This document shows positions 48,815 through 57,600 of a stretch of DNA of 64,000 bases, one piece after another. Made by a program: the position numbers and the translations under genes. The stretch lies in the NCBI GenBank assembly GCA_903832295.1, contig CAILAZ010000348.1:17137-81136 (forward strand), given 5' to 3'. Under the pieces are notes generated by a model. It did not search any database. It saw nothing but the letters and a program-made list of their open reading frames with translations, and was not told where the DNA came from. Positions within the stretch are counted from its first letter, which is position 1. The number at the start of each line of letters is the position of its first letter. This DNA comes from an uncultured Acidobacteriota bacterium (GTDB taxonomy: Bacteria; Acidobacteriota; Terriglobia; Terriglobales; Acidobacteriaceae).

Positions 48815-50026
48815 CTAGGCGATGAGGCCCATCTGCTTGCCGACCTTGCCGAGAACCTCGAGTGCCTGGGTGAGTTCGGATTCCGTGTGGGTGGCGGTGA
48901 CGATGGTGCGGACGCGGGCCTTGCCTTCGGGCACGGTGGGGAATGCGATTCCGGTGCCCATGACGCCCTGCTCGAAGATGGCCTTGCTGAAGTCCATGGT
49001 GGCGCGACCGTCTCCGATGATGATGGGGGTGATGGGGGTTTCACTGGCGGGAGTGGTGACGCCGCCGACGTTGAAGCCGAGCAGGCCGAGTTCCTTCTTG
49101 AAGAAATGAGTGTTGGTCCAGAGGCGCTCGATCAACTCGGGCTCGTCCTCCAGCACGTCAAAGGCGGCGATGCAGGTGGCGGCCACCGAGGGCGGATGCG
49201 AGGTGGAGAACAGGAACGGGCGGGCGCGATGGTAGAGATACTCGATGAAGTCGCGGGTTCCGCAGACGTAGCCGCCGAGCGCGCCGATGGCCTTGGAGAG
49301 AGTGCCAACCTGGATGTCCACGCGGCCGTGCACGCCGAAGTGGTCGATGGTGCCGCGGCCGTTGCGCCCGAGAACGCCGGAGGAGTGCGCGTCATCGACC
49401 ATCATGATGGCGCCGTACTTTTCGGCGGCGGCGCAGAGTCCGGGGAGCGGTCCGATATCGCCATCCATGGAGAAGACGCCGTCGGTGATGAGCAGCTTTT
49501 TGCCAGGCAGATTGGCGACGCTGGCGAGACGCTCCTCAGCGTGGGTAACGTCCTTGTGGCGGAAGACAAGAATCTTGGCACGCGAGAGGCGGCAGCCGTC
49601 GATGATGGAGGCGTGGTTGAGTTCGTCGCTGATGATGTAGTCATCGGGGCCAAGGAACGAGGAGACGGTTCCGGCATTGGCGGTGAAGCCGGACTGGAAG
49701 ACGACGCAGGCCTCGACGCCCTTGAAGCGCGCAATCTTCTCTTCGAGCTCCATGTGAATCTTCATGGTTCCGGCGATGGTGCGGACGGCACCGGAGCCGA
49801 CACCGTACTTGCGGGTGGCGGCGAGGGCGGCTTCGCGGAGCTTGGGATGAGTGGTGAGTCCGAGGTAGTTGTTGGAGGCGAGGTTGATGACCTTGCGTCC
49901 GTCGAAGTGGCAGACCGGCGCCTGCTCATCGTCAAGCACGCGGAGCTTGAAGTAGGTCCCCTTCTGCTTCAGCGCGGCCAGTTCATCGGAGAGAAAAGAG
50001 AGCGGGTCAATGCGGGTGGTAGTCAT
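48815..50026 (-). CDS. kbl: Glycine C-acetyltransferase (2-amino-3-ketobutyrate CoA ligase)
   Basis: A 403-residue PLP enzyme that splits 2-amino-3-oxobutyrate with CoA into glycine and acetyl-CoA, the second step of threonine degradation. Alpha-oxoamine synthase motifs: INLASNNYLGLTTHPKLREAALAATRKYGVGSGAVRTIAGTMKIHMELEEKIARFKG, FQSGFTANAGTV, DELNHASIIDG, MMVDDAHSSGVLG and the PLP lysine in VDIQVGTLSKAIGALGGYVCG. The AOS family includes BioF and KBL; the nearby tdh gene supports KBL. The ATG at 50026 is preferred over 50035. Confidence 0.92.
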   Translation of the reverse strand: MTTTRIDPLSFLSDELAALKQKGTYFKLRVLDDEQAPVCHFDGRKVINLASNNYLGLTTHPKLREAALAATRKYGVGSGAVRTIAGTMKIHMELEEKIARFKGVEACVVFQSGFTANAGTVSSFLGPDDYIISDELNHASIIDGCRLSRAKILVFRHKDVTHAEERLASVANLPGKKLLITDGVFSMDGDIGPLPGLCAAAEKYGAIMMVDDAHSSGVLGRNGRGTIDHFGVHGRVDIQVGTLSKAIGALGGYVCGTRDFIEYLYHRARPFLFSTSHPPSVAATCIAAFDVLEDEPELIERLWTNTHFFKKELGLLGFNVGGVTTPASETPITPIIIGDGRATMDFSKAIFEQGVMGTGIAFPTVPEGKARVRTIVTATHTESELTQALEVLGKVGKQMGLIA

Positions 50027-50142
50027 AAGACCCAATTCTAGTACCGGGAGCGGGGCGAAGGAAGCTCGATGAAAGCCCGCTGGCGGGGAGGCATCTCAAT
50101 CTCCTCCTTTTGATTCTGCTGGAGATGCGCGGGGAGGCGGGG

Positions 50143-50877
50143 ATGAGCAGAATATGTTTGGGGACGTCGGGCTGGGCGTATGCCTCTTGGAAGCCGGAGT
50201 TCTATCCGAAAAAGCTGGCGGCAAGTAAGTTTCTGAATTTCTATGCGACGCAGCTGAACTGCGTCGAGGTGAATTACACATTCCGCAAGCGTCCGGCGGC
50301 GAAGACCCTGGAGAGCTGGTGCGCGGCGACGCCGGAAGGCTTCAGTTTTGCGGTGAAGGCGCACCAGCGAATCACGCACATCAAGCGGTTGAAGGATGTG
50401 GCGGAGGATGTCTCGGGCTTCTACGAATCGCTGGAGCCTTTGCGTGCGGCGGGGAAGCTCGGGCCGGTGCTCTTTCAGCTACCGCCGTTTCTGAAGGTGG
50501 ACGAGGAACGGCTGCGTGGGTTTCTGGAGTGCCTGCCTGCGGAGGCACGGGCGGCAATCGAGTTCCGGAACGAGAGCTGGTTTAGGGATGGCGTTTTCGA
50601 GTTAATGCGCGAGCACGATGTTGCGCTCTGCATTGCGGAGAGTGACGAGTTGCAGGTGCCGGAGGAGATCACGGCGAGCTTTGCGTACTTCCGGTTCAGG
50701 AAGTCAGAGTATTCGCAGATTGAGTTGGGGCAGATCAAGGGGAGGCTGGGGAAGGCGACGGAGCACGGCGACGTGTATGCGTTCCTGAAGCACGAGGAGA
50801 CGCCGGAAGGGGCTCTGAACGCAAGGCGATTGCTGGAGGAGTTGGAGCAACCGCCTGTGCTGCGCCGCGCTTCGTGA
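50143..50877 (+). CDS. DUF72 family TIM-barrel-like protein
   Basis: A 244-residue protein of the DUF72/YecE family: ICLGTSGWAYASWKPEFYPKKLAASKFLNFYATQLNCVEVNYTFRKRPAAKTLESWCAATPEGFSFAVKAHQRITHIKRL, then LGPVLFQLPPFLKVDEERLRGFLECLP, AAIEFRNESWF and a terminal FAYFRFRKSEYS...DVYAFLKHEE. The function is unknown; a nuclease-like role has been proposed but not shown. ATG 50143 follows GGGGAGG. It is transcribed opposite to kbl and tdh, lies between them, and its stop codon directly abuts the tdh stop. Confidence 0.88.
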   Translation: MSRICLGTSGWAYASWKPEFYPKKLAASKFLNFYATQLNCVEVNYTFRKRPAAKTLESWCAATPEGFSFAVKAHQRITHIKRLKDVAEDVSGFYESLEPLRAAGKLGPVLFQLPPFLKVDEERLRGFLECLPAEARAAIEFRNESWFRDGVFELMREHDVALCIAESDELQVPEEITASFAYFRFRKSEYSQIELGQIKGRLGKATEHGDVYAFLKHEETPEGALNARRLLEELEQPPVLRRAS

Positions 50878-51939
50878 TTAGAAGGTGCCGTCCACGCCAT
50901 CGGTATAGAGCAGGATCTTCGAGGCTTTGCCGGAGTTGAGCAGTTCCATGCCCTTGCTGAAATCCGAGATGGGAAGCCGGTCGGTGATGACGGGGTGGAG
51001 TTCGAGCTTGCCTGCTTTCAGGAGGGCGGTCATCTGGTACCAGGTCTCGAACATCCGGCGGCCGTTGATGCCGTGAATGGTTGCGCCCTTGAAGATGATG
51101 TCGCGGGCGAGGTCGATTTCCATGGGGCGCGCGGGGATGCCGAGCAGGCTGACGCGGCCACCGGTGCGGAGAATGTCGAAGCCGAGTTTGACGGCGTCCT
51201 TGTGCCCGGCCATTTCGAGGAGCACGTCCACGCCGTAGCCTCCGGTGTGCTCGCGGACGATGGAGCGCACGTCCTGGGTGGCGGGGTCGAGGACGAGGTC
51301 GGCCTTCATCTGGCGGGCGATGTTGCGGCGGTATTCGTTGACCTCGATGGCGAAGACCTGGGCGGCTCCGCAGGCGCGGGCGATGGCGATGGCGAAGAGG
51401 CCGATGGGGCCGCATCCGGTGATGGCAACGGTTTTGGCGGCGAGGTCTCCGGAGAGCGCGGTGTGGACGGCGTTGCCGAGAGGGTCGAGGATGGAAGCGT
51501 ATTCGTGGGGGATGGCGGGATCGAGCTTCCAGATGTTGGACTCGGGGATGACGACAAAGTCGGCGAATGCGCCGTTCTGATCGATGCCGATGATCTTGAC
51601 GAATTGGCAGATGTGTCCCTGGCCGGTGCGGCACTGCAGACATTTGTCGCAGGCAACGTGCATCTCGGCGGAGACAAAGTCGCCTTCCTTGACGCTGGTG
51701 ACTTCAGCACCGACGGCGGCGACGTGGCCGCAGAACTCGTGTCCGGGAATGAGCGGCGGAACGATGCGTCCCTGCGCCCACGGGTCCCAGTTGTAAATGT
51801 GGAGATCGGTACCGCAGATGGAGGCGACCTTTACCTTTACGAGAACGTCGGCGGGGCCAATGGAAGGGACGGGAACTTCGCGGATCTCAACGCCCGCTTT
51901 CGGCTCGCTCTTTACCACGGCCGACATCATTTTCGACAT
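50878..51939 (-). CDS. tdh: L-threonine 3-dehydrogenase
   Basis: A 353-residue zinc alcohol-dehydrogenase-family enzyme oxidising threonine to 2-amino-3-ketobutyrate, the substrate of Kbl. Motifs: ICGTDLHIYNWDPWAQGRIVPPLIPGHEFCGHVAAVG (catalytic zinc), CDKCLQCRTGQGHICQ (structural zinc), LDPLGNAVHTALSGD and the NAD site TGCGPIGLFAIAIARACGAAQVFAIEVNEYR. The HEYASILDPLGNAVH pattern is diagnostic of TDH among its relatives. Kbl lies about 0.85 kb downstream on the same strand, beyond the opposing DUF72 gene. Confidence 0.94.
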   Translation of the reverse strand: MSKMMSAVVKSEPKAGVEIREVPVPSIGPADVLVKVKVASICGTDLHIYNWDPWAQGRIVPPLIPGHEFCGHVAAVGAEVTSVKEGDFVSAEMHVACDKCLQCRTGQGHICQFVKIIGIDQNGAFADFVVIPESNIWKLDPAIPHEYASILDPLGNAVHTALSGDLAAKTVAITGCGPIGLFAIAIARACGAAQVFAIEVNEYRRNIARQMKADLVLDPATQDVRSIVREHTGGYGVDVLLEMAGHKDAVKLGFDILRTGGRVSLLGIPARPMEIDLARDIIFKGATIHGINGRRMFETWYQMTALLKAGKLELHPVITDRLPISDFSKGMELLNSGKASKILLYTDGVDGTF

Positions 51940-52125
51940 AACAGACTGCCTCTCAGAGGGCTGGGCAAGTGACGCCCAGACACGGGAACACGAGCATACG
52001 GGACCTCACATTTTAGCACTGCGTGATGAGTGCGCGATGAAACGGAAGACAGTCCACGGCGGAAAGGAAGAGAGAAGGACTACGCGCAGGATGGGATTCG
52101 TCAAGCAAATAATCGATGAAAAGTA
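51940..52125. other. Spacer between tdh and the merR leader
   Basis: No gene is supported. Near the tdh start is CTGGGC..GCCCAG (51959-51978), a small inverted repeat. The rest is purine-rich and without a recognised signal up to the merR promoter. Confidence 0.4.
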
Positions 52126-52154
52126 TTGACAACTAGAGTTACACACCACAAAAT
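52126..52154 (+). promoter_or_regulatory. Promoter of the merR leader RNA
   Basis: A perfect TTGACA at 52126-52131 is followed after 17 bases by CAAAAT (four of six matches to TATAAT), predicting a start near 52160. It is about 245 bases upstream of the merR ATG. Confidence 0.65.
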
Positions 52155-52157
52155 GTT

Positions 52158-52336
52158 GGACTAGCACTGGATTGCATCCAAGATTCAGGCATGGATTACA
52201 TATCTCTGCGGATTACCTTCAAGGGAGAAGGTTCCAATCACGTGCTGCGGTACTGGGAAACAGATCCAGACCTGCGAGGTGGCTAGACCTCGATTTCTCC
52301 ATTGCTCAGTCTCCGCGCTGCTCGCGGAGACTTTTT
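52158..52336 (+). ncRNA. Candidate structured RNA: terminator-bearing leader or sRNA upstream of merR
   Basis: About 175 bases from a good promoter to an intrinsic terminator. Visible stems: TGGAT/ATCCA (52168-52180); GATT-ACCTTC/GAAGGT-AATC (52211-52239, one 3-base bulge); GGT-CTGG/CCAG-ACC (52249-52272, one bulge); CGAGGT/ACCTCG (52275-52292); and the terminator. The 5' GGACTAGC can pair with GCTAGACC at 52282-52289 (seven of eight), which would compete with the fourth stem. No known RNA class is recognised. It could be a premature-termination leader for merR or an independent sRNA. Confidence 0.5.
52308..52336 (+). terminator. Intrinsic terminator 70 bases upstream of merR
   Basis: AGTCTCCGCG and CGCGGAGACT form a perfect 10-bp stem with a 5-base loop, directly followed by TTTTT. 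It precedes, not follows, the merR coding region. Confidence 0.88.
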
Positions 52337-52404
52337 CATTTGCGGCCAGGCGTTGAAGCAGCTCTGCCTGCGTGTTACAAGAACAAGTAGCGGACTAGGT
52401 TCCC

Positions 52405-52890
52405 ATGCCAACAGCCAAACGCAAACTCGCCAGGACACAAGCGGAAGTGGTGATTCCGGAGAAGATCTATTTCCGGATAGGCGAGGTGAGCGAACTGTCG
52501 CAACTGCCCACGTACGTATTGCGCTTCTGGGAGACGGAGTTTGCGCAACTGAAGCCGACGAAGAGCAGTACGGGACAGCGGATGTACCGGCGCAAGGACG
52601 TGGAATACGTGATGCAAATCCGGCGCCTGTTGTATGAGGATGGATTCACCATCGCGGGGGCGCGGGAGAAGTTGCGCGAAGAGCGCGCGAGCCGCATCCA
52701 CGGGCAAGCCGAAATTGCGGCTCCGGTTGAAGTTGCCAGCCCTGCGGCGGAAAGCAGCCATGCTTCGCAGACGGGCCATGAATCCCAGGCGGCGCTGCCA
52801 TTTTTTGCGGTGGCGAGCGGTCGCAGCAGCAAAGACCGATTGCGCAAGTTGCGACAGGAACTCCGCGCCGTTCTCGATCTCCTCTCCTGA
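52405..52890 (+). CDS. MerR-family transcriptional regulator
   Basis: A 161-residue DNA-binding protein. The N-terminal winged helix is IYFRIGEVSELSQLPTYVLRFWETEFAQLKPTKSSTGQRMYRRKDVEYVMQIRRLLYEDGFTIAGAREKLREE, the group whose first helix reads IGEV..L.....YVLR.WE.EF. The C-terminal half is alanine/glutamate-rich and ends with a coiled-coil-like DRLRKLRQELRAVLDLLS for dimerisation. There is no effector-binding cysteine cluster. Its targets are unknown. Its 5' region carries a promoter and an early terminator, so its expression may depend on read-through. Confidence 0.9.
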   Translation: MPTAKRKLARTQAEVVIPEKIYFRIGEVSELSQLPTYVLRFWETEFAQLKPTKSSTGQRMYRRKDVEYVMQIRRLLYEDGFTIAGAREKLREERASRIHGQAEIAAPVEVASPAAESSHASQTGHESQAALPFFAVASGRSSKDRLRKLRQELRAVLDLLS

Positions 52891-52935
52891 AGCACCGCAG
52901 CGCACCCGCGCAAAGGGCGGCGCATCCCACGAAAA

Positions 52936-54036
52936 ATGAAAAGGCGGGAATTTATCAGTGGGGTGGCGATTGCCGGTATGTCTGGTGCTGTCAGGTTGCA
53001 GGGACAGGAAGCGAACGCGGACACAGGTGCAAGTGACATTTCCAGAATACCGCTTGGGCAGTCGGCGGGAACGTTGCGCGGGGAAATGCTCTATCGCAAG
53101 CTGGGCAACACCGGGGTAGAAGTCTCGGCGATTGGGTTGGGTGGCTCGCATTTTGCCGATCCGCAAGTACCGGAGCAGGAGTCAGTCCGGCTGCTGCATG
53201 AGGCCGTGGATCGCGGCATTACATTCATGGACAACTGCTGGGACTACCACGACGGCCAGAGCGAAGTGCGCATGGGAAAAGCGCTGGGGCAGGGCGCGTA
53301 CAGGAAGAAGGTGTTCCTGATGACGAAGATCGACGGGCGCACGAAGGAACTGGCGGCCGCACAGATCGATGAGTCGCTCAAGCGATTGCAAACCGATCAC
53401 CTGGACCTGCTGCAGCATCACGAGGTTCTGCGCTTCGATGATCCGGATCGCATCTTTGCCGAAGGCGGTGCGATGGAAGCGGTGCTGGAGGCAAAGAAGG
53501 CGGGCAAGGTACGCTTCATCGGCTTCACCGGGCACAAGGACCCGAGAGTACACCTCTACATGCTGGAGGTGGCGCGCAGGCACGGCTTCCATTTCGATAC
53601 CGTGCAGATGCCGCTGAACGTGCTGGACGCGCACTTCCGCAGCTTTGCGCAGATGGTGGTGCCGGAGGCGGTCAAGCAAGGGATCGGTGTGCTGGGGATG
53701 AAGTCCCTGTGCGCGGGAGTCTTGTTGAAGAGCGCTGCGGCAGTGAAGCCGATTGAGTGCATCCACTATGCGCTGAACCTGCCCACCTCGGTAGTCATCG
53801 CGGGAATTGACAAGCAGCCCATCCTGGACCAGGCATTTGAGGCGGCGAAGAGCTTTAAGCCAATGAACCGCGAGCAGGTGGCGGCGCTGCTAAACAAGAC
53901 ACGCGAGGCCGCAATGAACGGGACGTACGAACTGTTCAAGACGACCGCGCATTTTGACGGCACGGCACGGCATCCCGACTGGCTGGGGGCCGATGCGGGA
54001 CCGGTGCAGAAACTGGCCCCGAAGCCGGCGGCCTAG
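52936..54036 (+). CDS. Aldo/keto reductase with twin-arginine-like signal
   Basis: A 366-residue oxidoreductase. The N-terminus MKRREFISGVAIAGMSGAV resembles a Tat signal (RREFI), which suggests export of a folded, cofactor-loaded enzyme. The AKR core follows: YRKLGNTGVEVSAIGLGGSHF, FMDNCWDYHDGQSEVRMGKAL (catalytic Asp and Tyr), KVFLMTKIDG (Lys) and TDHLDLLQHHEV (His), then GKVRFIGFTGH. The tetrad is intact. Its substrate is unknown. A 47-base spacer separates it from merR. Confidence 0.87.
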   Translation: MKRREFISGVAIAGMSGAVRLQGQEANADTGASDISRIPLGQSAGTLRGEMLYRKLGNTGVEVSAIGLGGSHFADPQVPEQESVRLLHEAVDRGITFMDNCWDYHDGQSEVRMGKALGQGAYRKKVFLMTKIDGRTKELAAAQIDESLKRLQTDHLDLLQHHEVLRFDDPDRIFAEGGAMEAVLEAKKAGKVRFIGFTGHKDPRVHLYMLEVARRHGFHFDTVQMPLNVLDAHFRSFAQMVVPEAVKQGIGVLGMKSLCAGVLLKSAAAVKPIECIHYALNLPTSVVIAGIDKQPILDQAFEAAKSFKPMNREQVAALLNKTREAAMNGTYELFKTTAHFDGTARHPDWLGADAGPVQKLAPKPAA

Positions 54037-54051
54037 CGACCGGCGCAAACC

Positions 54052-54498
54052 TTATGTGGGCGTTCCGGTGATGTAGGCCTGAAGGTGACGAATGGTCTCC
54101 TGCTGTTCGGAGAGGATCCAGTTCACCAGGTCTCCGATGGAGATGAGGCCGACGAGGCGGTCGCGTTCCAGAACCGGCAGGTGACGGATGCGATGCGCGG
54201 TGATGATGGACATGCATTCGCCGACGCTGTGATCGGGCGAGACGAAGATGACTGGCGAACTCATGATTTCATGCACGGTGGTGTCTCGCGAGGAACGGCC
54301 CTTGACGATCACTTTACGCGCGTAATCACGCTCGGAGATGATGCCCACGATCTTGTCATCGGCGGTGACAAGCAGTGCGCCAACCTGCTTCTCTGCCATG
54401 AGGACCACAGCCTCAAAGACAGAGCTGGACGGGGAGACGGAGAGAACAACTCCACCCTTCTGTTTCAGGATGGGGCGGATTGACTCTGAAAGATGCAT
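54052..54498 (-). CDS. CBS-domain pair protein
   Basis: A 148-residue protein consisting of two CBS motifs: VVLSVSPSSSVFEAVVLMAEKQVGALLVTADDKIVGIISERDYARKV and VIFVSPDHSVGECMSIITAHRIRHLPVLERDRLVGLISIGDLVNWIL. Such stand-alone pairs bind adenine nucleotides and act as energy or redox sensors for a partner protein, which is not evident here. The ATG at 54498 follows GAGGTGG; the 80-residue extension in the track runs through a terminator and is rejected. Confidence 0.9.
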   Translation of the reverse strand: MHLSESIRPILKQKGGVVLSVSPSSSVFEAVVLMAEKQVGALLVTADDKIVGIISERDYARKVIVKGRSSRDTTVHEIMSSPVIFVSPDHSVGECMSIITAHRIRHLPVLERDRLVGLISIGDLVNWILSEQQETIRHLQAYITGTPT

Positions 54499-54572
54499 GG
54501 GTGCCACCTCACGGTGCAAGATGATACCGCGAATTGAGAATAACCAGCCACGGGATTTTGCGGGAGCCATAG

Positions 54573-54603
54573 AAAAGGCCCCGGCCGAAGCCGGAGCCTT
54601 TCC
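54573..54603. terminator. Terminator downstream of the S53 protease
   Basis: AAAGGCTCCGGC and GCCGGGGCCTTTT (minus strand) pair around a TTCG loop, a stable tetraloop hairpin ending in T. It lies 11 bases past the protease stop codon. Confidence 0.85.
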
Positions 54604-54614
54604 GCTTTGTGGCC

Positions 54615-57600
54615 CTACTTGACGACAATAATCGTCAGCGAAGCGGTTTTGCCAGTGGAAGCAGTGCCCTGGGCCTGCGCCGTGGCGGAATAGCTGCCCG
54701 GCAAGGTCCAGTTCTTGTTCCAACTGTTGCTGCCGCATCCGATGCCGAACGCAACCAGGGTGATCACGGTAAGCAACATCGCCAGACCCCAGCGGCGCTT
54801 ACGAATGCCGAAGGGGAGAGCCAGAAGTACTCCGGCGAAGGTGATGGCCGAGGCTCCGAGCCAGCGGTTGTGCTTGAGCTGAGTAGCTACGGAGAGACTG
54901 CTGGTATAGACCGTCAAGGTGGAAGAGACCGGCTTGTTAGAGCCGTCAGGCGTAACCGAGGACGGGTTGAATACGCAGGAAGCGTTGGCCGGAAGACCGC
55001 TGCAACTGAAGCTGATCTTCAGGTTGTAGCCGTTGACCGGAAGCACGTTGAAGTACGCCGTGCCGGACTGTCCCGCGATGATGGTGAGAGTGGATGGCAC
55101 TACCTGGATGGTGTAATCGCTGACCAGGGTGGCGGCAGGAGTAGTGGAAGCAGAGGCGTTGAAGTACGTGTCTCCGCCGTAAGCCGCCGAGATGCTGTGC
55201 GAAACAGCCGTGATCAGCGCAGTTGTAGTGAAGGTCGCCTTACCGGTGGAATCCAGCGTAGCGGTTCCAAGGGTGGTGGCGCCGTCTGTGAATGTGACGG
55301 TTCCGGTAGCGATGCGTCCGGTGACAGCCGATGTGACGGTTGCGGTGTAGCTGGCGGTTGTGCCAGAGACCACAGTCGGCGTGGAGGTTGCAATGGCGGT
55401 TGTGGTGGCGGCCGTGGCAGAGACGGGCACCGCGATCAGGTAAGTGCTGGGGCTGAGCGAGGCGTTGCCGACGAACTGCGCCTGAACGCGGTAGCTTCCA
55501 GCGGCGGCGAACTGAACCAAGCCACTGAACGAGCCGTCTGCACCGACGGTAAGTGGCGCGGCGTTGAGGGTGACGGGAGCGACCGGGTTGGTGACGTTCA
55601 CCAGGTTGAGGGTTCCACCCAGGGAGGCCGATCCGGTGTTGTTAAGGCCCACATAGCCGCTGAGTTTGAGCGGGGTAGCGGGGATGGCGGTGCCGGTCTG
55701 GGCGAAGCTGTAGATGTAAGTGTCAGCCTTGCCCACGGTCAGCGAGTAGGTGTTGGATGCACTGGAGTTGAAGCTGGCGTCACCGGGATAAGCTGCAGCC
55801 AAGGTGTGGGGGCCAACAGAGAGGCCGTTGAGGGTGAAGAAGGTGCTCGACTGCTGCGAGAGACCTGCCTCACCGTATTGCAGGGTGGTGCTGCCAATGG
55901 TTGTGCCATCCACAACGATGTTGACGGAGCCGCTGGGATATCCGGTACCGGAATTTCCGTAAATGTAGATCGCCGTGGGAAGTGATTCACCGTACTGAAG
56001 CTGAACCGGATTGGCTACCTGCCATCCGCCGGTGAGAGGACCGATGAAGGTGTTGGAATTCTCCTTGGTGATGTTGACGGTGAAGGAGGGAGACTTCGAG
56101 CCCGAGTAGTTGCCGTCGCCGGAATACTGCGAGTAAACCTTCCAGGTTCCGCCGGGGAGGGTGTAGAAGTAGTTGTCAGCGCTCCCGTTGAACAGGGGGT
56201 AATTGCCACCCGAGATTACGTTGGCACCTCCAGGCTGCGGAACGGCTCCGTTGGCGATTACATACCTGGTTGTTTTGGATGCAGGGCCGGAGCCTGACGC
56301 AACGCTGCTGGAGTTGCCTTGGGCAACCGCGATCATCACGGTCTCGCCCGTGGGAGTGGGTCCTGAACCGGTGGACGACGCGACCCGAGTCTGGAAGTGA
56401 ACTCCCAAATAGCCGCTCTGGTTGCCTTGATAGCCGTGTGGGAAGGTGAAGCAATCCATGCTGGCTTTGGAACACTCGATGGTGAGGCTGTTCTGCGAGG
56501 ATGCTGCCAGCGAGATGTCAGCCCAGTGGTTGACGAGCTGGGCGACATCCACGGTGCCGATGCCGGTTGCCATGTCATAGCCGGGACCCGCGCTGTAGCC
56601 GACGGTGAATGCGCCGGTGCTGCCGGGGACCTTGTTGTCGCCATTCACGATGTCATGGAAGATGACATTGGAGTTGGGGCCGCTGGCGAGTTGATAGAGG
56701 ATGTAGTTGGCTTGACCCTGGACTGAGTTTGTCTTCTGGTTGACCAGTGCCATGACTCCGGCAAAAGACGGCGAAGCTGCCGAAGTGCCGCCGACGGAGT
56801 AGAGATAGCCGTTATAGACGATCATGTAGCCGTCATGGCCTGCCGCGGAGAGCGAGATGTCGGGAAGCATGCGCCCGATGTTGTTGGGAACGCCGTCTCC
56901 TGTCTGCCAATCCGGTTTGTACCACCACGTGCTTTCGCCGCCGCTGCCGGCCCACAGACTTACGCTGTTGGGGTCGTTGCTGCTCTCATTCCATACCTTT
57001 TCCGGGATGTAGCTGAGTACAGACTGTTTTGTGGAGGCGTTGCTGAATAGTCCCCAGTACTGGGCAGGATTGGCAGTGTCATCGAACTGGGTGCCGCCGA
57101 CGGCGACGTTGTAAGGCGTGGAAGCAATTCCATTGACGGCCACGCCGTAGCTGTCCAGAGACCCGCTGCCGGGTGCGGTGCAACCGGCGCCGCCGTTGTC
57201 TCCCGTAGAGACGTTGGCGGTAATGCCTTCGGCGGCAGCCTGCTGCCAGAGGGAGAACCAGAAGTAATTGTTACCGGCCTCGTAGTCCTCACAGAGTCCA
57301 TAGCTGGTGCTCATGACACCGGCTAGGTTGTGATCCACGATGTAGGTGGCGGATACGGCGACGCCATCGTCGAAGTTACTGGCCGATGCGACATAGGTGA
57401 CATTGGCGAGGGGAGCCACGGCTCCGGACCATTCGACATCGAGCATGGCTTCGACGATGTCGCCGGTAACTCCGGGGTCGTCGCCATTGATGATGATGGT
57501 CGGCGGATTTGCCGGCAGGCCGTAGTAGGAGCGGAAGGAGTTGACGTCGGCGACGCTGATGTTGGTGCGTCCGACGATGGCAATGGACTGTCCGGCACCG

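Noticed and set aside
52158-52336. 6S RNA or SRP RNA as identity of the merR leader
   Set aside because: I compared it with the E. coli 6S and 4.5S sequences from memory and saw no matching conserved loop. The stems are separate hairpins rather than one long rod.
52172-52390. 72-aa ORF in the merR leader
   Set aside because: TTG start, no ribosome binding site, and it crosses the intrinsic terminator. The stem-forming RNA explains the region better.
54498-54738. N-terminal 80-residue extension of the CBS protein
   Set aside because: It would read through the protease terminator hairpin into the protease gene; ATG 54498 has a good ribosome binding site.
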